Shown one piece after another: positions 17,392 to 27,137 of a stretch of DNA of 64,000 bases (positions are counted from its first letter, which is position 1; each line of letters begins with the position of its first letter). The translations under genes and the position numbers were made by a program. The notes under the pieces were generated by a model, which worked only from the letters and a program-made list of their open reading frames with translations, did no database searches and was not told where the DNA came from. The stretch covers positions 371,378 through 435,377 of the forward strand of contig BMUD01000003.1 in NCBI GenBank assembly GCA_014650015.1, read 5' to 3'. Source of the stretch: Streptomyces griseoloalbus. Its GTDB lineage: Bacteria; Actinomycetota; Actinomycetes; Streptomycetales; Streptomycetaceae.

Positions 17392-18310
17392 TGGCGTCGA
17401 TCAGCTCCACCGGTTCCAGGACCTCGAACTCGAAGCCCAGCAGCATCACATGGATCACCATGATGTCCAGGCTCGCGGCCCCGGTCCGCAGCAGACAGCT
17501 GTCCGGGCTCTCCGCCTCCAGGGTCCCCGTGGTGGGCGAGATCCGCTCGGCGGCCTCCTCCAGCGGGACCAGCAGGCGGATCACGGCGTGTGAGGCGTAC
17601 ACGCGCGTGGAGACGCCCCGGGAGACATAGGCCGCCAGGTCCTCGGCGGGCGGCTCGCGCGGGACGAAACGCGGCCCGTGCGGCGGCCTCGGGGTGATGC
17701 GGTCCGCGCGGAAGGTACGCCAGTCCTCGCGGTCGAGGTCCCAGGCGACCAGGTACCAGCGGCGCTCGGAGCACACCAGGCGGTGCGGTTCCACGGTACG
17801 ACGGGTCGGCGTGCCGTCGTGGCCCCGGTACTCGAAGCGCAGGCGCTCGGCGTCCCGGCAGAGGTGGGCCAGCTCGGTCAGCACGGCCGGGTCGACGGCG
17901 TCGGCGCGGGGGCCGCGCAGCATCGGCACGGTGAAGGCGTTCAGGGCACCCACGCGGCGGCGCAGCCGGTCCGGCAGCACCTGCTCCAGCTTGGCGAGGG
18001 CGCGTACGGAGGTCTCGCCGATGCCCTCCACGCCCTGCCCGGCGGCGGTGCGCAGCCCGACGGCGACGGCCACGGCCTCCTCGTCGTCCAGGAGCAGCGG
18101 CGGCAGTTCGGCGCCCGCGCCCAGCTGGTAGCCACCGCCGGTGCCCGGGCTGGCGTGGACGGGGTAGCCGAGCTCGCGCAGCCGGTCCACGTCGCGGCGC
18201 ACGGTGCGGGCGCTGACCCCAAGCCGGTCGGCCAGATCGGCGCCGGACCACTCGCGGTGGGCCTGGAGCAGGGACAGCAGGCGCAGCAGGCGTGCCGAGG
18301 TCTCCAACAT
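17270..18310 (-). CDS. HTH/WYL-domain transcriptional regulator
   Basis: A 346-residue DeoR/WYL regulator. Residues 1-60 form a winged helix-turn-helix ([19 protein letters not shown] is the recognition region) and residues 135-315 the WYL domain ([24 protein letters not shown]). WYL domains sense nucleotides or other ligands, or ssDNA after damage; the ligand is unknown. The usual WYL family end is near residue 320. The extra 25 residues ([14 protein letters not shown] and onwards) are encoded antisense to the oxidase 3' end, which suggests that the gene lost its original stop. It could regulate the facing oxidase gene, but nothing shows this. Confidence 0.88.
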   Translation of the reverse strand: MLETSARLLRLLSLLQAHREWSGADLADRLGVSARTVRRDVDRLRELGYPVHASPGTGGGYQLGAGAELPPLLLDDEEAVAVAVGLRTAAGQGVEGIGETSVRALAKLEQVLPDRLRRRVGALNAFTVPMLRGPRADAVDPAVLTELAHLCRDAERLRFEYRGHDGTPTRRTVEPHRLVCSERRWYLVAWDLDREDWRTFRADRITPRPPHGPRFVPREPPAEDLAAYVSRGVSTRVYASHAVIRLLVPLEEAAERISPTTGTLEAESPDSCLLRTGAASLDIMVIHVMLLGFEFEVLEPVELIDAITAAHDRLARSLARAGTSRTRTADGSGRTPATPSGPGAAS

Positions 18311-18365
18311 GGGGCCAAGTCTGCCAGCCCTCGCGGACAGCTTCCGTCCTCGACGGGGGCGGGCG

Positions 18366-19667
18366 TCAGGGCTCGTACGCCAGCTGCGGCACCCGGAAGC
18401 AGGTGCGGTTCATGTCGCCCTGGGTGACCCAGCCCTCGCCGTCCCGCCAGCGGGCCACGGACAGACAGGTCCTGCTGGTCCTCGGCGGCTCGGGGGACGG
18501 TTCGAACGAGACCGGGAGCAGCAGTCCGCCGGCGGTGTAGCCCTCGGCGCGGTTCACGTAGCCGTCGACGCACGCGCGCGTGACGCCCGTACGCGTGCAG
18601 GACCGCGCCGCGTCGGTGAACCAGCGGGCGGCGGCCCAGCCCTCCAGCTGCCACTGGGAGTGCGTCGTCAGTCCCTCGGTGGCGTCCCGGAACTCGCGTA
18701 CGGCCCGGTGGCCGGTGTCCTCGAAGTTGCGGCTGGAGCCGGTGGCCCACAGGGCGTTGCGGCAGTGCGGCGCGTCCTGGTACTGCTCGGCGACGGTGGA
18801 GGACCAGTTCTGCACGTTGGTGACCTTGGCGGTGACCCGGGCGCCGACGTCGTCCATGGCCTGGCACAGGCGGGCGTTGCCGTGGCCGTCGATGGCGTCG
18901 AAGACCAGGTCGGCGCCCTGCTCCTTCAGGTCGGCGGCCACCGCGCGGAAGTTGGGCAGCGCGAAGTCGACCTGTTCGGTGACGACCTCGTAGCCCTCGG
19001 CCTTCAGCCCCCGTTCGACGAGCCGTGCGTAGGCGGCGGACGCGGACTGGTTGTAGGAGACGACCGCGGCCGTGCGGGCGCCGTGCTCGCGCTTGAAGTA
19101 GCGGTAGACCTCCGTGCCGCCGTACAGCTTGCCGTCCCAGCCGGGTGTGCCGTTCCGGGGCGCGCTGCTGCCATAGACGCTGTACAGGTGCGGGTAGGTG
19201 TCGTACGCGGCGCCGATGGGCTGGCCACCGATGTCGGGCACGCCCGCGCGGGAGACGCGGGAGGCGCCCGCGTAGTCCAGGGCGGTGGTGGCCACCAGGG
19301 CGACGACCTCGTCCTCGTCGATCAGCTGGTGCACGCACTCGTTGTTGCCGACGCCGCTGCCGCCGTCGTCGCACAGCCGCACCTCGACGGGCCGTCCGTC
19401 GATGCCGCCGCGCGCGTTGAGCCGGTCGAACCAGGCTTTGGCGCCGTCGCGCGGGCCGGTGAAGGCGCCGCCGCCGACCGGGCTGGTGGCGCTGGTGACG
19501 ATGCCCACGCGGATCGGTTCGCCGGTGGTCCGGGTGGGGGCGGGCGAGCGGCGGTCGTCGTGCTCGAAGTCGCTCTCCGGCAGGCGGCTGCCGCAGGCCG
19601 CGGTCAGGGCGAGGAGCAGGGCCGCGGCGAGTACCTCAGCAACCCGGGACGGCAGGGGGCGAGCCAT
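18366..19667 (-). CDS. ABC transporter substrate-binding lipoprotein (branched-chain amino acid type)
   Basis: A 433-residue lipoprotein. The signal peptide ends in the lipobox LTAAC (Cys near residue 25), so it is anchored outside the membrane. The mature part shows a type I periplasmic-binding fold, with RVGIVTSATSPVGG opening the first lobe, DGRPVEVRLCDD, and VAALVATTALDY-like strands as in Leu/Ile/Val receptors. It lies near the Liv-type transporter on the opposite strand, which otherwise lacks a receptor, so it is the probable partner. Substrate unknown. The ATG overlaps the end of the upstream lipoprotein gene by 32 bp, suggesting coupled translation. Confidence 0.82.
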   Translation of the reverse strand: MARPLPSRVAEVLAAALLLALTAACGSRLPESDFEHDDRRSPAPTRTTGEPIRVGIVTSATSPVGGGAFTGPRDGAKAWFDRLNARGGIDGRPVEVRLCDDGGSGVGNNECVHQLIDEDEVVALVATTALDYAGASRVSRAGVPDIGGQPIGAAYDTYPHLYSVYGSSAPRNGTPGWDGKLYGGTEVYRYFKREHGARTAAVVSYNQSASAAYARLVERGLKAEGYEVVTEQVDFALPNFRAVAADLKEQGADLVFDAIDGHGNARLCQAMDDVGARVTAKVTNVQNWSSTVAEQYQDAPHCRNALWATGSSRNFEDTGHRAVREFRDATEGLTTHSQWQLEGWAAARWFTDAARSCTRTGVTRACVDGYVNRAEGYTAGGLLLPVSFEPSPEPPRTSRTCLSVARWRDGEGWVTQGDMNRTCFRVPQLAYEP

Positions 19668-20208
19668 CGCCGCTCAGCTGCACCAGCGCGCACAGGGACT
19701 TGACGGACACCTTCCACGTGCCGTTGTCCTCGACGGCCTTTCCGGAGGCGTCCGGGAGGGCGGTGACGCCCTTGACACTCAGCGCGAACTTCACGTCCGC
19801 CTCGGTCGGTGAGGTGAACGAGACCTCGGTGACCTCCGCCTTGACCTGCCCGCCGCGCTTGTCACCGCTGAACGCCTCGAGCACGGGCCCCAGGAACTGG
19901 CCGTGTTCCAGGAGCTTCTTCTTGTCGTCCAGGGACGTCGCGGGGTCGAAGAACTTCTCCCAGTTCTGCTTGACCTCCTGCTCGGCCTCCGCCCGGTTGG
20001 CGGGCGCGCTGCCCGGTGCGCTGGTCGTCCGGTCCGCCGTCGGCGTGGGGGCCGGGCCGGCGCCGCCACCACCGCCGTCGCCGCACGCGGCGAGGACCGG
20101 CCCGAGGACCAGCACCAGGGCTGCCGTGAGCGCCGTACCCCGCCCCGCCGCCCGTGGGCCGTGTCCCCTCCTCGCGTTCCCCCACCTGAGGTCGCTGCCG
20201 AGAACCAT
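19636..20208 (-). CDS. Lipoprotein with Mtb12-like C-terminal domain
   Basis: A 190-residue lipoprotein. After an Arg-rich start, a hydrophobic core ends at the lipobox VLAAC; a Gly/Pro/Thr-rich linker follows. The C-terminal domain (about residues 75-185) contains NWEKFFDPATSLDDKKKLLE and FLGPVLEAFSGD, which resembles the fold of the mycobacterial low-molecular-weight antigen Mtb12. No catalytic motif is visible. ATG 20208 (MVLGSDLRWG) has GGTGAG upstream; the frame extends 26 codons further without a good site. It is upstream of, and overlaps, the binding-protein gene, so the two are probably co-expressed. Confidence 0.75.
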   Translation of the reverse strand: MVLGSDLRWGNARRGHGPRAAGRGTALTAALVLVLGPVLAACGDGGGGGAGPAPTPTADRTTSAPGSAPANRAEAEQEVKQNWEKFFDPATSLDDKKKLLEHGQFLGPVLEAFSGDKRGGQVKAEVTEVSFTSPTEADVKFALSVKGVTALPDASGKAVEDNGTWKVSVKSLCALVQLSGDGSPPAVPGC

Positions 20209-20348
20209 GGGCTCACCAATCGGGTGTCGGTGCGGGCCGTGCGCGCCCGGTGCTTTCAGGGTCGGCGCGCAGGGGGCATAGTGCAACCGGTCGGCCGACT
20301 CGGCCGGGGGCGGGCAGGCACAGCCACAGACCCCGACGTGTGGGAGCC

Positions 20349-20831
20349 ATGATGCGGACAGCCCGACAGCGGACCGCGCACCCCGTCCTGTGGGCCGGCT
20401 GGGCCGTGCTCGCCGCCGGTGCGGTGCTGTGCGTCCTCGGCTGGTACGGCGTCTCGGGTGAGCGGTACGCCGAACGGCAGCTGCCCTACCTGGCCTCCTG
20501 CACGATCCCGGGCGCCGCGCTGATCATCGCCGGTGCGGTGCTGCTGGCCCAGGGGCGGGGCGCGGTCGCCGCCGCACGCGTGGAGGAGCTGTACGGCCTG
20601 CTGGTGGCCGCGGAGCCGGCCGGCGCCGACGCGCGGGGGCCTGCGGCCGACGCGCCGGTCGCGGTCGGCGGGGAGATGCTGAGGGTGCCGGGCGGGACGC
20701 TGTGGCACCGCGCGGACTGCCCGCTGGTCGCGGGGAAGACGGAGGCGGTTGCGGTGGACGCGAAGCTCGTGACGAGCGGTGAGCTCAGACCCTGCCCGAT
20801 CTGCGAACCCGCCGAAGAGACCGACGGCTGA
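20349..20831 (+). CDS. Small membrane protein with C-terminal His/Cys motif
   Basis: A 160-residue protein with two membrane helices (LWAGWAVLAAGAVLCVLGWYG and a second near residues 50-72), an Ala/Gly-rich linker, and a conserved-looking tail: LWHRADCPLVAGK followed by LRPCPICEP. The H-x3-C ... C-x2-C arrangement resembles small metal-binding modules of the Ada type and the C-termini of some nucleases. The role is unknown. It lies 11 bp upstream of the fused Liv permease and reads the same way, so it belongs to that operon. ATG 20349 has GGGAG upstream; a second ATG follows at once. Confidence 0.65.
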   Translation: MMRTARQRTAHPVLWAGWAVLAAGAVLCVLGWYGVSGERYAERQLPYLASCTIPGAALIIAGAVLLAQGRGAVAAARVEELYGLLVAAEPAGADARGPAADAPVAVGGEMLRVPGGTLWHRADCPLVAGKTEAVAVDAKLVTSGELRPCPICEPAEETDG

Positions 20832-20842
20832 AGTCCTCGCCC

Positions 20843-23812
20843 ATGGCCTCCCTGACGTACGACCTGACCCTGGCCGGTCTGTCGGTGGGCGCCGCCGCGG
20901 CGCTCACCGGGATCGGTCTGATCGTGACGTACCGGGCGACCGGGGTGCTGAACTTCGCGCACGGGGCGATCGCGATGGTGTGCGCGTATGTGCTGCGCGG
21001 CTGCGTGGTCGACTGGGGCTGGCCGCTGTGGTGGGCCGCCGCGCTGACGACGCTGGTGGTGGCGCCGGGGATCGGGGTGGTGCTGGAGCGGTTCGTGTTC
21101 CGGCCGCTGTCCGTGCGGGGCGGCGATCCGGCGCAGACGCTGGTGGCGGCCATCGGGGTGTTCGTGCTGCTGGTGGGCGGAGCGGCGCTGCTGTGGGGGC
21201 AGGGAGCGCGGGACGACGCGCCGGTGCTGGTGTCGGCGGATCCGTGGGGGCAGCTGGCGGTGGTGGCCGTGCTGGCCGCCGGGGTCGGGGCGGTGATCCG
21301 CTGGACGCGGTTCGGGCGGGAGCTGCGGGCCGTCGTGGACGACCGGCACCTGGCCGTGCTCGCCGGTGTCGACGCGGACCGGGTCGCGGCGGCGGGCTGG
21401 GCCTTCGGTTCGTTCACGGCCGGTCTGACCGGCGTACTGCTGGCTCCGTTCGTGCGGCTGGACCCGTACGGGCTGCCGCTGCTCGTCATGGAGGTGGTGG
21501 CGGTCGCGGTCGCCGCGCGGATGCGGAGCCTGCCGGTGGCGGTGGCCGTCGCGCTCGGCATCGGGGTGGCGCAGAGTCAGCTGACGCGGCTGCACCCGTC
21601 GGGGTGGGGTGAGCCGCTGTTCCAGGCGGTAGGCGCCAACCTCTTCGTCGTGGCGCTGCTGTTCGCCGCCCTGGTGGTGCCCGGGGTCGGCACGCGCGAG
21701 GCGCTCCCGCACACGGCCACCGCGCGGCTGCCGACACCGCCGGGCGCCTGGATCGTGGCCGGGGTGCTGTTCCTGCTGCCGCTGGGCTTCGCCGGGCGCG
21801 ATCTGCACACGGCGGTGCAGGTGCCGGCGCTCGCAGTGGTGCTGCTGTCCCTGGTGGTGGTCACCGGCCGGGGCGGCCAGATCTCGCTCGGGCAGGCGGC
21901 GTACGCGGGCCTGGGCGCCCTGTTCACGGCGCTCCTCGCGGCCGGTCGCTTCCCCGGCCTCCCCCGGCTGCCGGAGCTCGTCGCGCTCGCGGTGGCGGTC
22001 GTCCTGGTCGCTCCGCTGGGCGTGCTGACGGGCTGGCCGGCGATCGGCCGCCGGGGGCTCGCGCCGGCACTGGCGACGTTCGCGGTGGGCGTCGGCGTGA
22101 GCCGCTTCGTCTTCGACCAGCCGTACGCCACGTCGGGGCTGTCCCTGGACCGCCCGGCGGGCTTCGACGGCGACCGCGCGTACTACGTGCTGGAGCTCGC
22201 CCTCCTGGCGTGCGCGCTGACGGCGGCCTGGGCCCTGCGCCGGGGCCGTACGGGCCGTGCGCTGGCGGCGATGCGGGACCACGAGTCCGGGGCGCGGGCG
22301 GCGGGCGTCCGCGTGCCGTCGCTGAAACTCCTGGCCTTCGTCTGCGGTGCCGCGCTGGCCGCACTCGGCGGCGGCATGCTCGGCATGGGGCTGCGCGCCT
22401 TCGACCCCTCCGCGTACGACCCCGTACGGGGCCTGCTGTGGTTCGCCGCGGTGGTGGTCCTGGGCGCCGACAGCACCCTGGGCGCACTCCTCGCCGCGGC
22501 CCTGCTGGTCGGTCTGGACGCCGGCACGCGCGGGGGCGTGGCCGCGGCCGTGATCGGCGTCCTGGCGGTCCTGACGGGCCGCTTCCCGGGCGGCCCCCAC
22601 GACGCGCTGCGCGCGGCGGCGGAACGGCTGCGGCCGGACCGGCCACCGGAACCGACACCGCTGGGTGCCCGGGTGCGCCGTCGGCTCCGCGGGCCGCAGC
22701 CCGCCCCGACGCGCGCTCCGGTGCCGACGGGAGCGACGGCGACGGGCGCGGGCCGGCGGGGGAAGGTGGCCCCGGGAGGGCTGTACGCGGCAACCCGACG
22801 GCTCGACCGGCCCCCGACCGCCACTCCGACTCCGACTCCCACTCCGACGGCGGAACATCCCCCCGGCGCCCCGCCGACCGGGCTGTCTCAGGGGGACGCC
22901 GGCCAGGGCGCGGCGGCGCGGGGCGAGGGCGTCGGTCCCCCGGGTTCCCCGGGCACCCCTCGTGCTCCGTCGCCCGAAGACGCCCGCGGGCAGCCGCCCC
23001 CGGAGGCGACGGCGTACCGGGACAGGGAGGGCCGTCGGCGGAGCCACGCCGCCCCGGACGGCCCGCCCCCCGGATCACGCCGCCCGACCGGCGCCCCCGC
23101 ACCCGGGGCCACCGCGCCCCACGTCCTCGAGGCCCGTGCCCTGCACGCCCGCTACGGCGGGTTCACCGCGCTGGACGGTGTGGATCTCGGCCTTCCGGCC
23201 GGGCGGGTGACGGCCGTCGTCGGGCCCAACGGGGCCGGTAAGAGCACGCTGTTCCACTGTCTGGCGGGGACGCTGCGGCCCGCGCGGGGGTCGGTCCGGC
23301 TCGCGGGGCGGGACATCACGCGGCTGCCCGCGCACGCCCGCACCCGGCTCGGCATCGCGCGGACGTTCCAGCAGCTGGCGGTCTTCCCGACGCTGACCGT
23401 GGCCGAGAACGTGCGCGTCGGTGCCGAGCAGAGCCGGCGCGGCGATCCCGGCGCCGTGGAGCGGACGCTGCGACTCCTCGGGCTGGACGGGCCGGTGCGG
23501 GCCCGGCCGGCGGCCGGGCTGCCCACCGGGACGCTGCGCCGGGTGGAACTCGCGCGGGCCCTCGCCGCCGGCCCGCGCGTGCTCCTGCTGGACGAACCCG
23601 CCGCCGGTCTCGACACCGCCGAGGTCGCCGCGCTGGCCCGGATCCTCAAGGCGCTGGCCGCCGACGGCACGGCGCTCCTGGTCGTCGAGCACGATCTGGA
23701 CCTGGTGGCCGACCTCGCCGACGTCGTGCACGTGATGACGGCGGGCCGGATCGTTGCCTCCGGGCCCCCCGGTCATGTCCTGGACACCGTCGGCGAGGCG
23801 AACCGCCCATGA
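20843..23812 (+). CDS. Fused branched-chain amino acid ABC transporter: permease-permease-ATPase (LivH-LivM-LivG)
   Basis: A 989-residue fusion. Residues 1-285 are a LivH-type permease (YRATGVLNFAHGAIAMV); residues 295-585 a LivM-type permease (GRGGQISLGQAAYAGLGA, AMRDHESGARAAGV). A Pro/Thr/Arg-rich linker of about 170 residues follows. Residues 758-989 are a LivG-type ATPase with Walker A GPNGAGKST near 794 and Walker B VLLLDEPAAGLD near 912. The LSGGQ signature is replaced by LPTGTLRR. These three parts are normally separate genes. It should import amino acids or related compounds with the LivF-like partner and a lipoprotein receptor. It overlaps livF by 4 bp (ATGA). The degenerate signature may weaken ATP hydrolysis at one site. 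Confidence 0.88.
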   Translation: MASLTYDLTLAGLSVGAAAALTGIGLIVTYRATGVLNFAHGAIAMVCAYVLRGCVVDWGWPLWWAAALTTLVVAPGIGVVLERFVFRPLSVRGGDPAQTLVAAIGVFVLLVGGAALLWGQGARDDAPVLVSADPWGQLAVVAVLAAGVGAVIRWTRFGRELRAVVDDRHLAVLAGVDADRVAAAGWAFGSFTAGLTGVLLAPFVRLDPYGLPLLVMEVVAVAVAARMRSLPVAVAVALGIGVAQSQLTRLHPSGWGEPLFQAVGANLFVVALLFAALVVPGVGTREALPHTATARLPTPPGAWIVAGVLFLLPLGFAGRDLHTAVQVPALAVVLLSLVVVTGRGGQISLGQAAYAGLGALFTALLAAGRFPGLPRLPELVALAVAVVLVAPLGVLTGWPAIGRRGLAPALATFAVGVGVSRFVFDQPYATSGLSLDRPAGFDGDRAYYVLELALLACALTAAWALRRGRTGRALAAMRDHESGARAAGVRVPSLKLLAFVCGAALAALGGGMLGMGLRAFDPSAYDPVRGLLWFAAVVVLGADSTLGALLAAALLVGLDAGTRGGVAAAVIGVLAVLTGRFPGGPHDALRAAAERLRPDRPPEPTPLGARVRRRLRGPQPAPTRAPVPTGATATGAGRRGKVAPGGLYAATRRLDRPPTATPTPTPTPTAEHPPGAPPTGLSQGDAGQGAAARGEGVGPPGSPGTPRAPSPEDARGQPPPEATAYRDREGRRRSHAAPDGPPPGSRRPTGAPAPGATAPHVLEARALHARYGGFTALDGVDLGLPAGRVTAVVGPNGAGKSTLFHCLAGTLRPARGSVRLAGRDITRLPAHARTRLGIARTFQQLAVFPTLTVAENVRVGAEQSRRGDPGAVERTLRLLGLDGPVRARPAAGLPTGTLRRVELARALAAGPRVLLLDEPAAGLDTAEVAALARILKALAADGTALLVVEHDLDLVADLADVVHVMTAGRIVASGPPGHVLDTVGEANRP

Positions 23813-24477
23813 CCACGACCGTCCTCTCCCTGCGCCGCGCGCGCGTGCGGTACGGCCCCCTGGAGGCCCTGCACGGCGTCACCCTCGCCGCCCCGGGCCC
23901 CGGACTCACCGTGCTGCTGGGCCGCAACGGCTCCGGTCGTACGACCGTCCTGCGCGCGCTGGCCGGCGCCGTGCCGCTGTCCGGCGGGGCGGTGTGGTGG
24001 GACGACGTCGACGTGACCGGCGTACCGGCGTACGAGCGGGCCCGGCGCGGACTGTGCCTGGTGCCGGAGCGCCAGGCGGTGTTCGGCTCCCTCACCGTGC
24101 GCGAGAACCTCGCCCTCACCGCGCCCGACCCCGATCCGGCCCTCGGCGCCTACCCGCGGCTGCGGCCGCTGCTGGAGCGCCGGGCCGGCACGCTCTCCGG
24201 CGGTGAGCAGCGCATGCTGGCCCTGTCCCGGGCGTTGCTCGCCCGCGCGCGCGTGGTGCTCGTCGACGAGCCCGCGCAGGGCATGTCCCCCGCGGTCGCG
24301 GCCCGCACCTACGCGCTGCTGGCCGCCCTCGACGCGTGCGTGGTCGTCGCGGAGCAGCGGCTGCCGCCCGCACTGCGCGACCACCCCGCCTTCGTGTACG
24401 TACTGCGCCGCGGCTCGGTGGTGTTCGCCGGGGAGGCGGGCGAACTCGGCCGGTCCACCTCCGCACAGCAGGGTTAG
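23809..24477 (+). CDS. LivF-type ABC transporter ATPase with Arg in Walker A
   Basis: A 222-residue ATP-binding protein of the LivF class. The signature LSGGEQRMLAL and Walker B VVLVDEPAQGM are intact, and the switch region is VVAEQRL. The Walker A loop reads GRNGSGRTT, with Arg in place of the invariant Lys (residue 44). With the partner's intact Walker A but broken signature, the two ATPases could still form one complete ATP site (LivG Walker A with LivF signature). That is an inference from the sandwich-dimer geometry. The start overlaps the fusion gene by 4 bp. The TAG stop touches the first base of an inverted-repeat element. Confidence 0.87.
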   Translation: MTTTVLSLRRARVRYGPLEALHGVTLAAPGPGLTVLLGRNGSGRTTVLRALAGAVPLSGGAVWWDDVDVTGVPAYERARRGLCLVPERQAVFGSLTVRENLALTAPDPDPALGAYPRLRPLLERRAGTLSGGEQRMLALSRALLARARVVLVDEPAQGMSPAVAARTYALLAALDACVVVAEQRLPPALRDHPAFVYVLRRGSVVFAGEAGELGRSTSAQQG

Positions 24478-24557
24478 GGGGTGTCGTTCGGATCCTGCCG
24501 AGGCGAGCGGGGCCCGGCACCGCTCCCTGGAGCCGGTCCGATCCGAACGACACCCCC
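24477..24557. mobile_element. MITE-like inverted-repeat element, short copy (81 bp)
   Basis: Perfect 18-bp terminal inverted repeats, GGGGGTGTCGTTCGGATC at the left and its complement at the right, enclose about 45 bp with no coding capacity. A second element at 53355-53554 has nearly the same ends and a similar right inner flank (GGAGCCGG). Two copies with conserved ends but different cores suggest non-autonomous elements moved in trans. The left end begins within the livF stop codon. As a transcript it would also fold into a strong hairpin and could act as terminator. Confidence 0.65.
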
Positions 24558-24571
24558 GGGAGCGCCGACGG

Positions 24572-24601
24572 GCCCCGTCCGGTCGGCCGACCGGACGGGG
24601 C
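24572..24601. terminator. Bidirectional terminator, 30-bp perfect palindrome
   Basis: GCCCCGTCCGGTCGG is followed directly by its complement, between the convergent livF and Rpf-like genes. Confidence 0.75.
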
Positions 24602-24627
24602 GCCGTGTCCCGGGCGAGGGGGGCGGC

Positions 24628-25488
<861 letters not shown>

Positions 25489-25836
25489 TCAACCAACGCC
25501 TCGTCATGCCAGGCCAGTTGCGCCTTACCTCGGGTATCGGCGATTTTCGGCCACCCACTTCATTCGCTGATTTCCGGATTTATCGACCACCCCGCCGGGT
25601 AACCTGTGAGCCTCCTCACCCGTTCAACCACAGTGCACGCGCGGACAGTTGACGGTGAGTGGCCGATTCCGCGCCCGCCGTGACCGTGCGCGCTGGATGG
25701 TTCGATTCCGTTCGCCCTCGGGCGTGACTCCCGCCACAGATCGCCCGTTGTCTTCTTCATGAGCCGGGGACCCACCCCGACCACGGGCCGGGAGCCACCC
25801 GGCCTCGTCACGCACCGCATCCCGAGGGAGCCACCC

Positions 25837-26625
25837 GTGCCGCGCATGCTCGACGTCAGCGACGAGGTACGCGCCGAGATCGGCGACGAAGAAGCAGACC
25901 GCCTGCTCGCCGGAGCGTCGGCCCCGGGCAGTTACGACTGCACCTCCTGCCGCACCCCGGGCGACCCGGGACAGGAGCGCACCAGCACCGTCCTGTTCAT
26001 CGGCGACGAGACCGCCGTGCTCGCCTTCGCCCACGCCACCTGCCTGCCCTCGCAGGTCGTCCAGGTCACCGAGGAGCAGCTCCAGGGGGCCGTGCGGGCC
26101 ATCGGCGGGGACACCGCGACGCCGGCGCCGGCGCCCGCGAACGTCGCGCCCGAGCAGGCCGTTCTCGGGGTGACCAGCGGACTGGTCCTGATCTCCGGGG
26201 AGTTGCACCCGGCCCTGGTCGTCGAGCCGACCGCGCCGGTCGCGCGGCCCGGTTCGCTCGGGGCCGGCGACGACTTCCTGCCGTTGCTCATCGAGCAGGG
26301 CTTCATGCCGCTGACCGAGCTGTCGGCCGTACCCCCGGCGCTGCACGGCTGGTCGGTGCTGCTCGCCGCGGGACAACTGCACGCCGTGCTCCAGCCGAAC
26401 CCGAACGGCGGCCGGCCGGTGGCCTGGTGGCAGGCGCACCAGCCGCTCCAGGTCACCGACGGCTGGCGGTCGGCGGCCAACAAGCACCAGCAGGTGCTGA
26501 TGTTCGCGGCCCCGGTCGGCTCGATCGGCCGCCAGCCGCGCGAGGACCTGCTGCGCGACGCGCTGGACAAGGCGGCGGCGAACGGCAAACTCGTCGCCGC
26601 GGCGCTGCCGCTCGCCGGCATCTGA
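25837..26625 (+). CDS. Conserved streptomycete protein of unknown function
   Basis: A 262-residue soluble protein with no signal peptide or membrane helix. An N-terminal acidic helix (LDVSDEVRAEIGDEEADRLL) is followed by a possible metal site, YDCTSCRTPGD, with a later HATC. The rest is a mixed alpha/beta domain with repeated hydrophobic strands (LVLISGELHPALVVEP, WSVLLAAGQLHAVLQP). GTG 25837 has GGGAG eight bases upstream; the frame opens 26 codons earlier without a site. I do not recognise the family. It has the codon use of a real gene throughout and stands alone before the next small gene. Confidence 0.7.
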   Translation: MPRMLDVSDEVRAEIGDEEADRLLAGASAPGSYDCTSCRTPGDPGQERTSTVLFIGDETAVLAFAHATCLPSQVVQVTEEQLQGAVRAIGGDTATPAPAPANVAPEQAVLGVTSGLVLISGELHPALVVEPTAPVARPGSLGAGDDFLPLLIEQGFMPLTELSAVPPALHGWSVLLAAGQLHAVLQPNPNGGRPVAWWQAHQPLQVTDGWRSAANKHQQVLMFAAPVGSIGRQPREDLLRDALDKAAANGKLVAAALPLAGI

Positions 26626-26713
26626 CCGACCCGACCCGCACGCGACGGGCACACGGTCGGCGAAAGGCACAAAAGGGCCGCATCCCTTACGGCACGGGGT
26701 CGTTTGGACATAC

Positions 26714-27133
26714 GTGCACGCATACGACGCTCCCCGCCGCCAGTCCCTCGCCTCGGTCCCCGCCCCCGTGCGCCCGGCGCAGGACTCCCGGAGCGGCCTC
26801 TCGGCCACGCCGATCTACGACGCCCTGTACACCGAGTACGTCAAGTCCTTCCGTTCACTGCCGGGTGACCGCAGCGGTGAGGAGGAGCTGGGCTTCACCG
26901 CCTTCGGGAACATCCCGCACAGTACGGGCTCGTACGGCGGCCACAGCCCGGGGTCGTTCGGTGCCTCCCTGGTGAGCGGTGCGTACGGCGCCTATGGCGC
27001 GGGGGCGAGCAGCACCCGTCACGGCGCGGGTCAGCAACCGCAGTGGCAGCGGGTCGGCACGGTCGGCCGGACCGCCTCCGGCATGCACCACGTGCCGGCC
27101 GGACTGCCACCGACCCCGCGCAGAGGCGCCTGA
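26714..27133 (+). CDS. Small conserved streptomycete protein (DUF6643-like)
   Basis: A 139-residue protein. The conserved part is SATPIYDALYTEYVKSFRSLPGDRSGEE (residues 31-58), which matches a Streptomyces family annotated DUF6643 as far as I recall it. The remaining sequence is rich in Gly, Ser, Tyr and His and probably disordered (SYGGHSPGSFGAS, YGAYGAGASS). No catalytic motif or signal peptide is visible. It starts with GTG; no clear ribosome-binding site is present. It ends at a large palindromic terminator shared with der. Confidence 0.65.
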   Translation: MHAYDAPRRQSLASVPAPVRPAQDSRSGLSATPIYDALYTEYVKSFRSLPGDRSGEEELGFTAFGNIPHSTGSYGGHSPGSFGASLVSGAYGAYGAGASSTRHGAGQQPQWQRVGTVGRTASGMHHVPAGLPPTPRRGA

Positions 27134-27137
27134 CCGA

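Noticed and set aside
18366-24477. Possible biosynthetic gene cluster around the transporter
   Set aside because: Only transport and lipoprotein genes are present; no synthases or tailoring enzymes.
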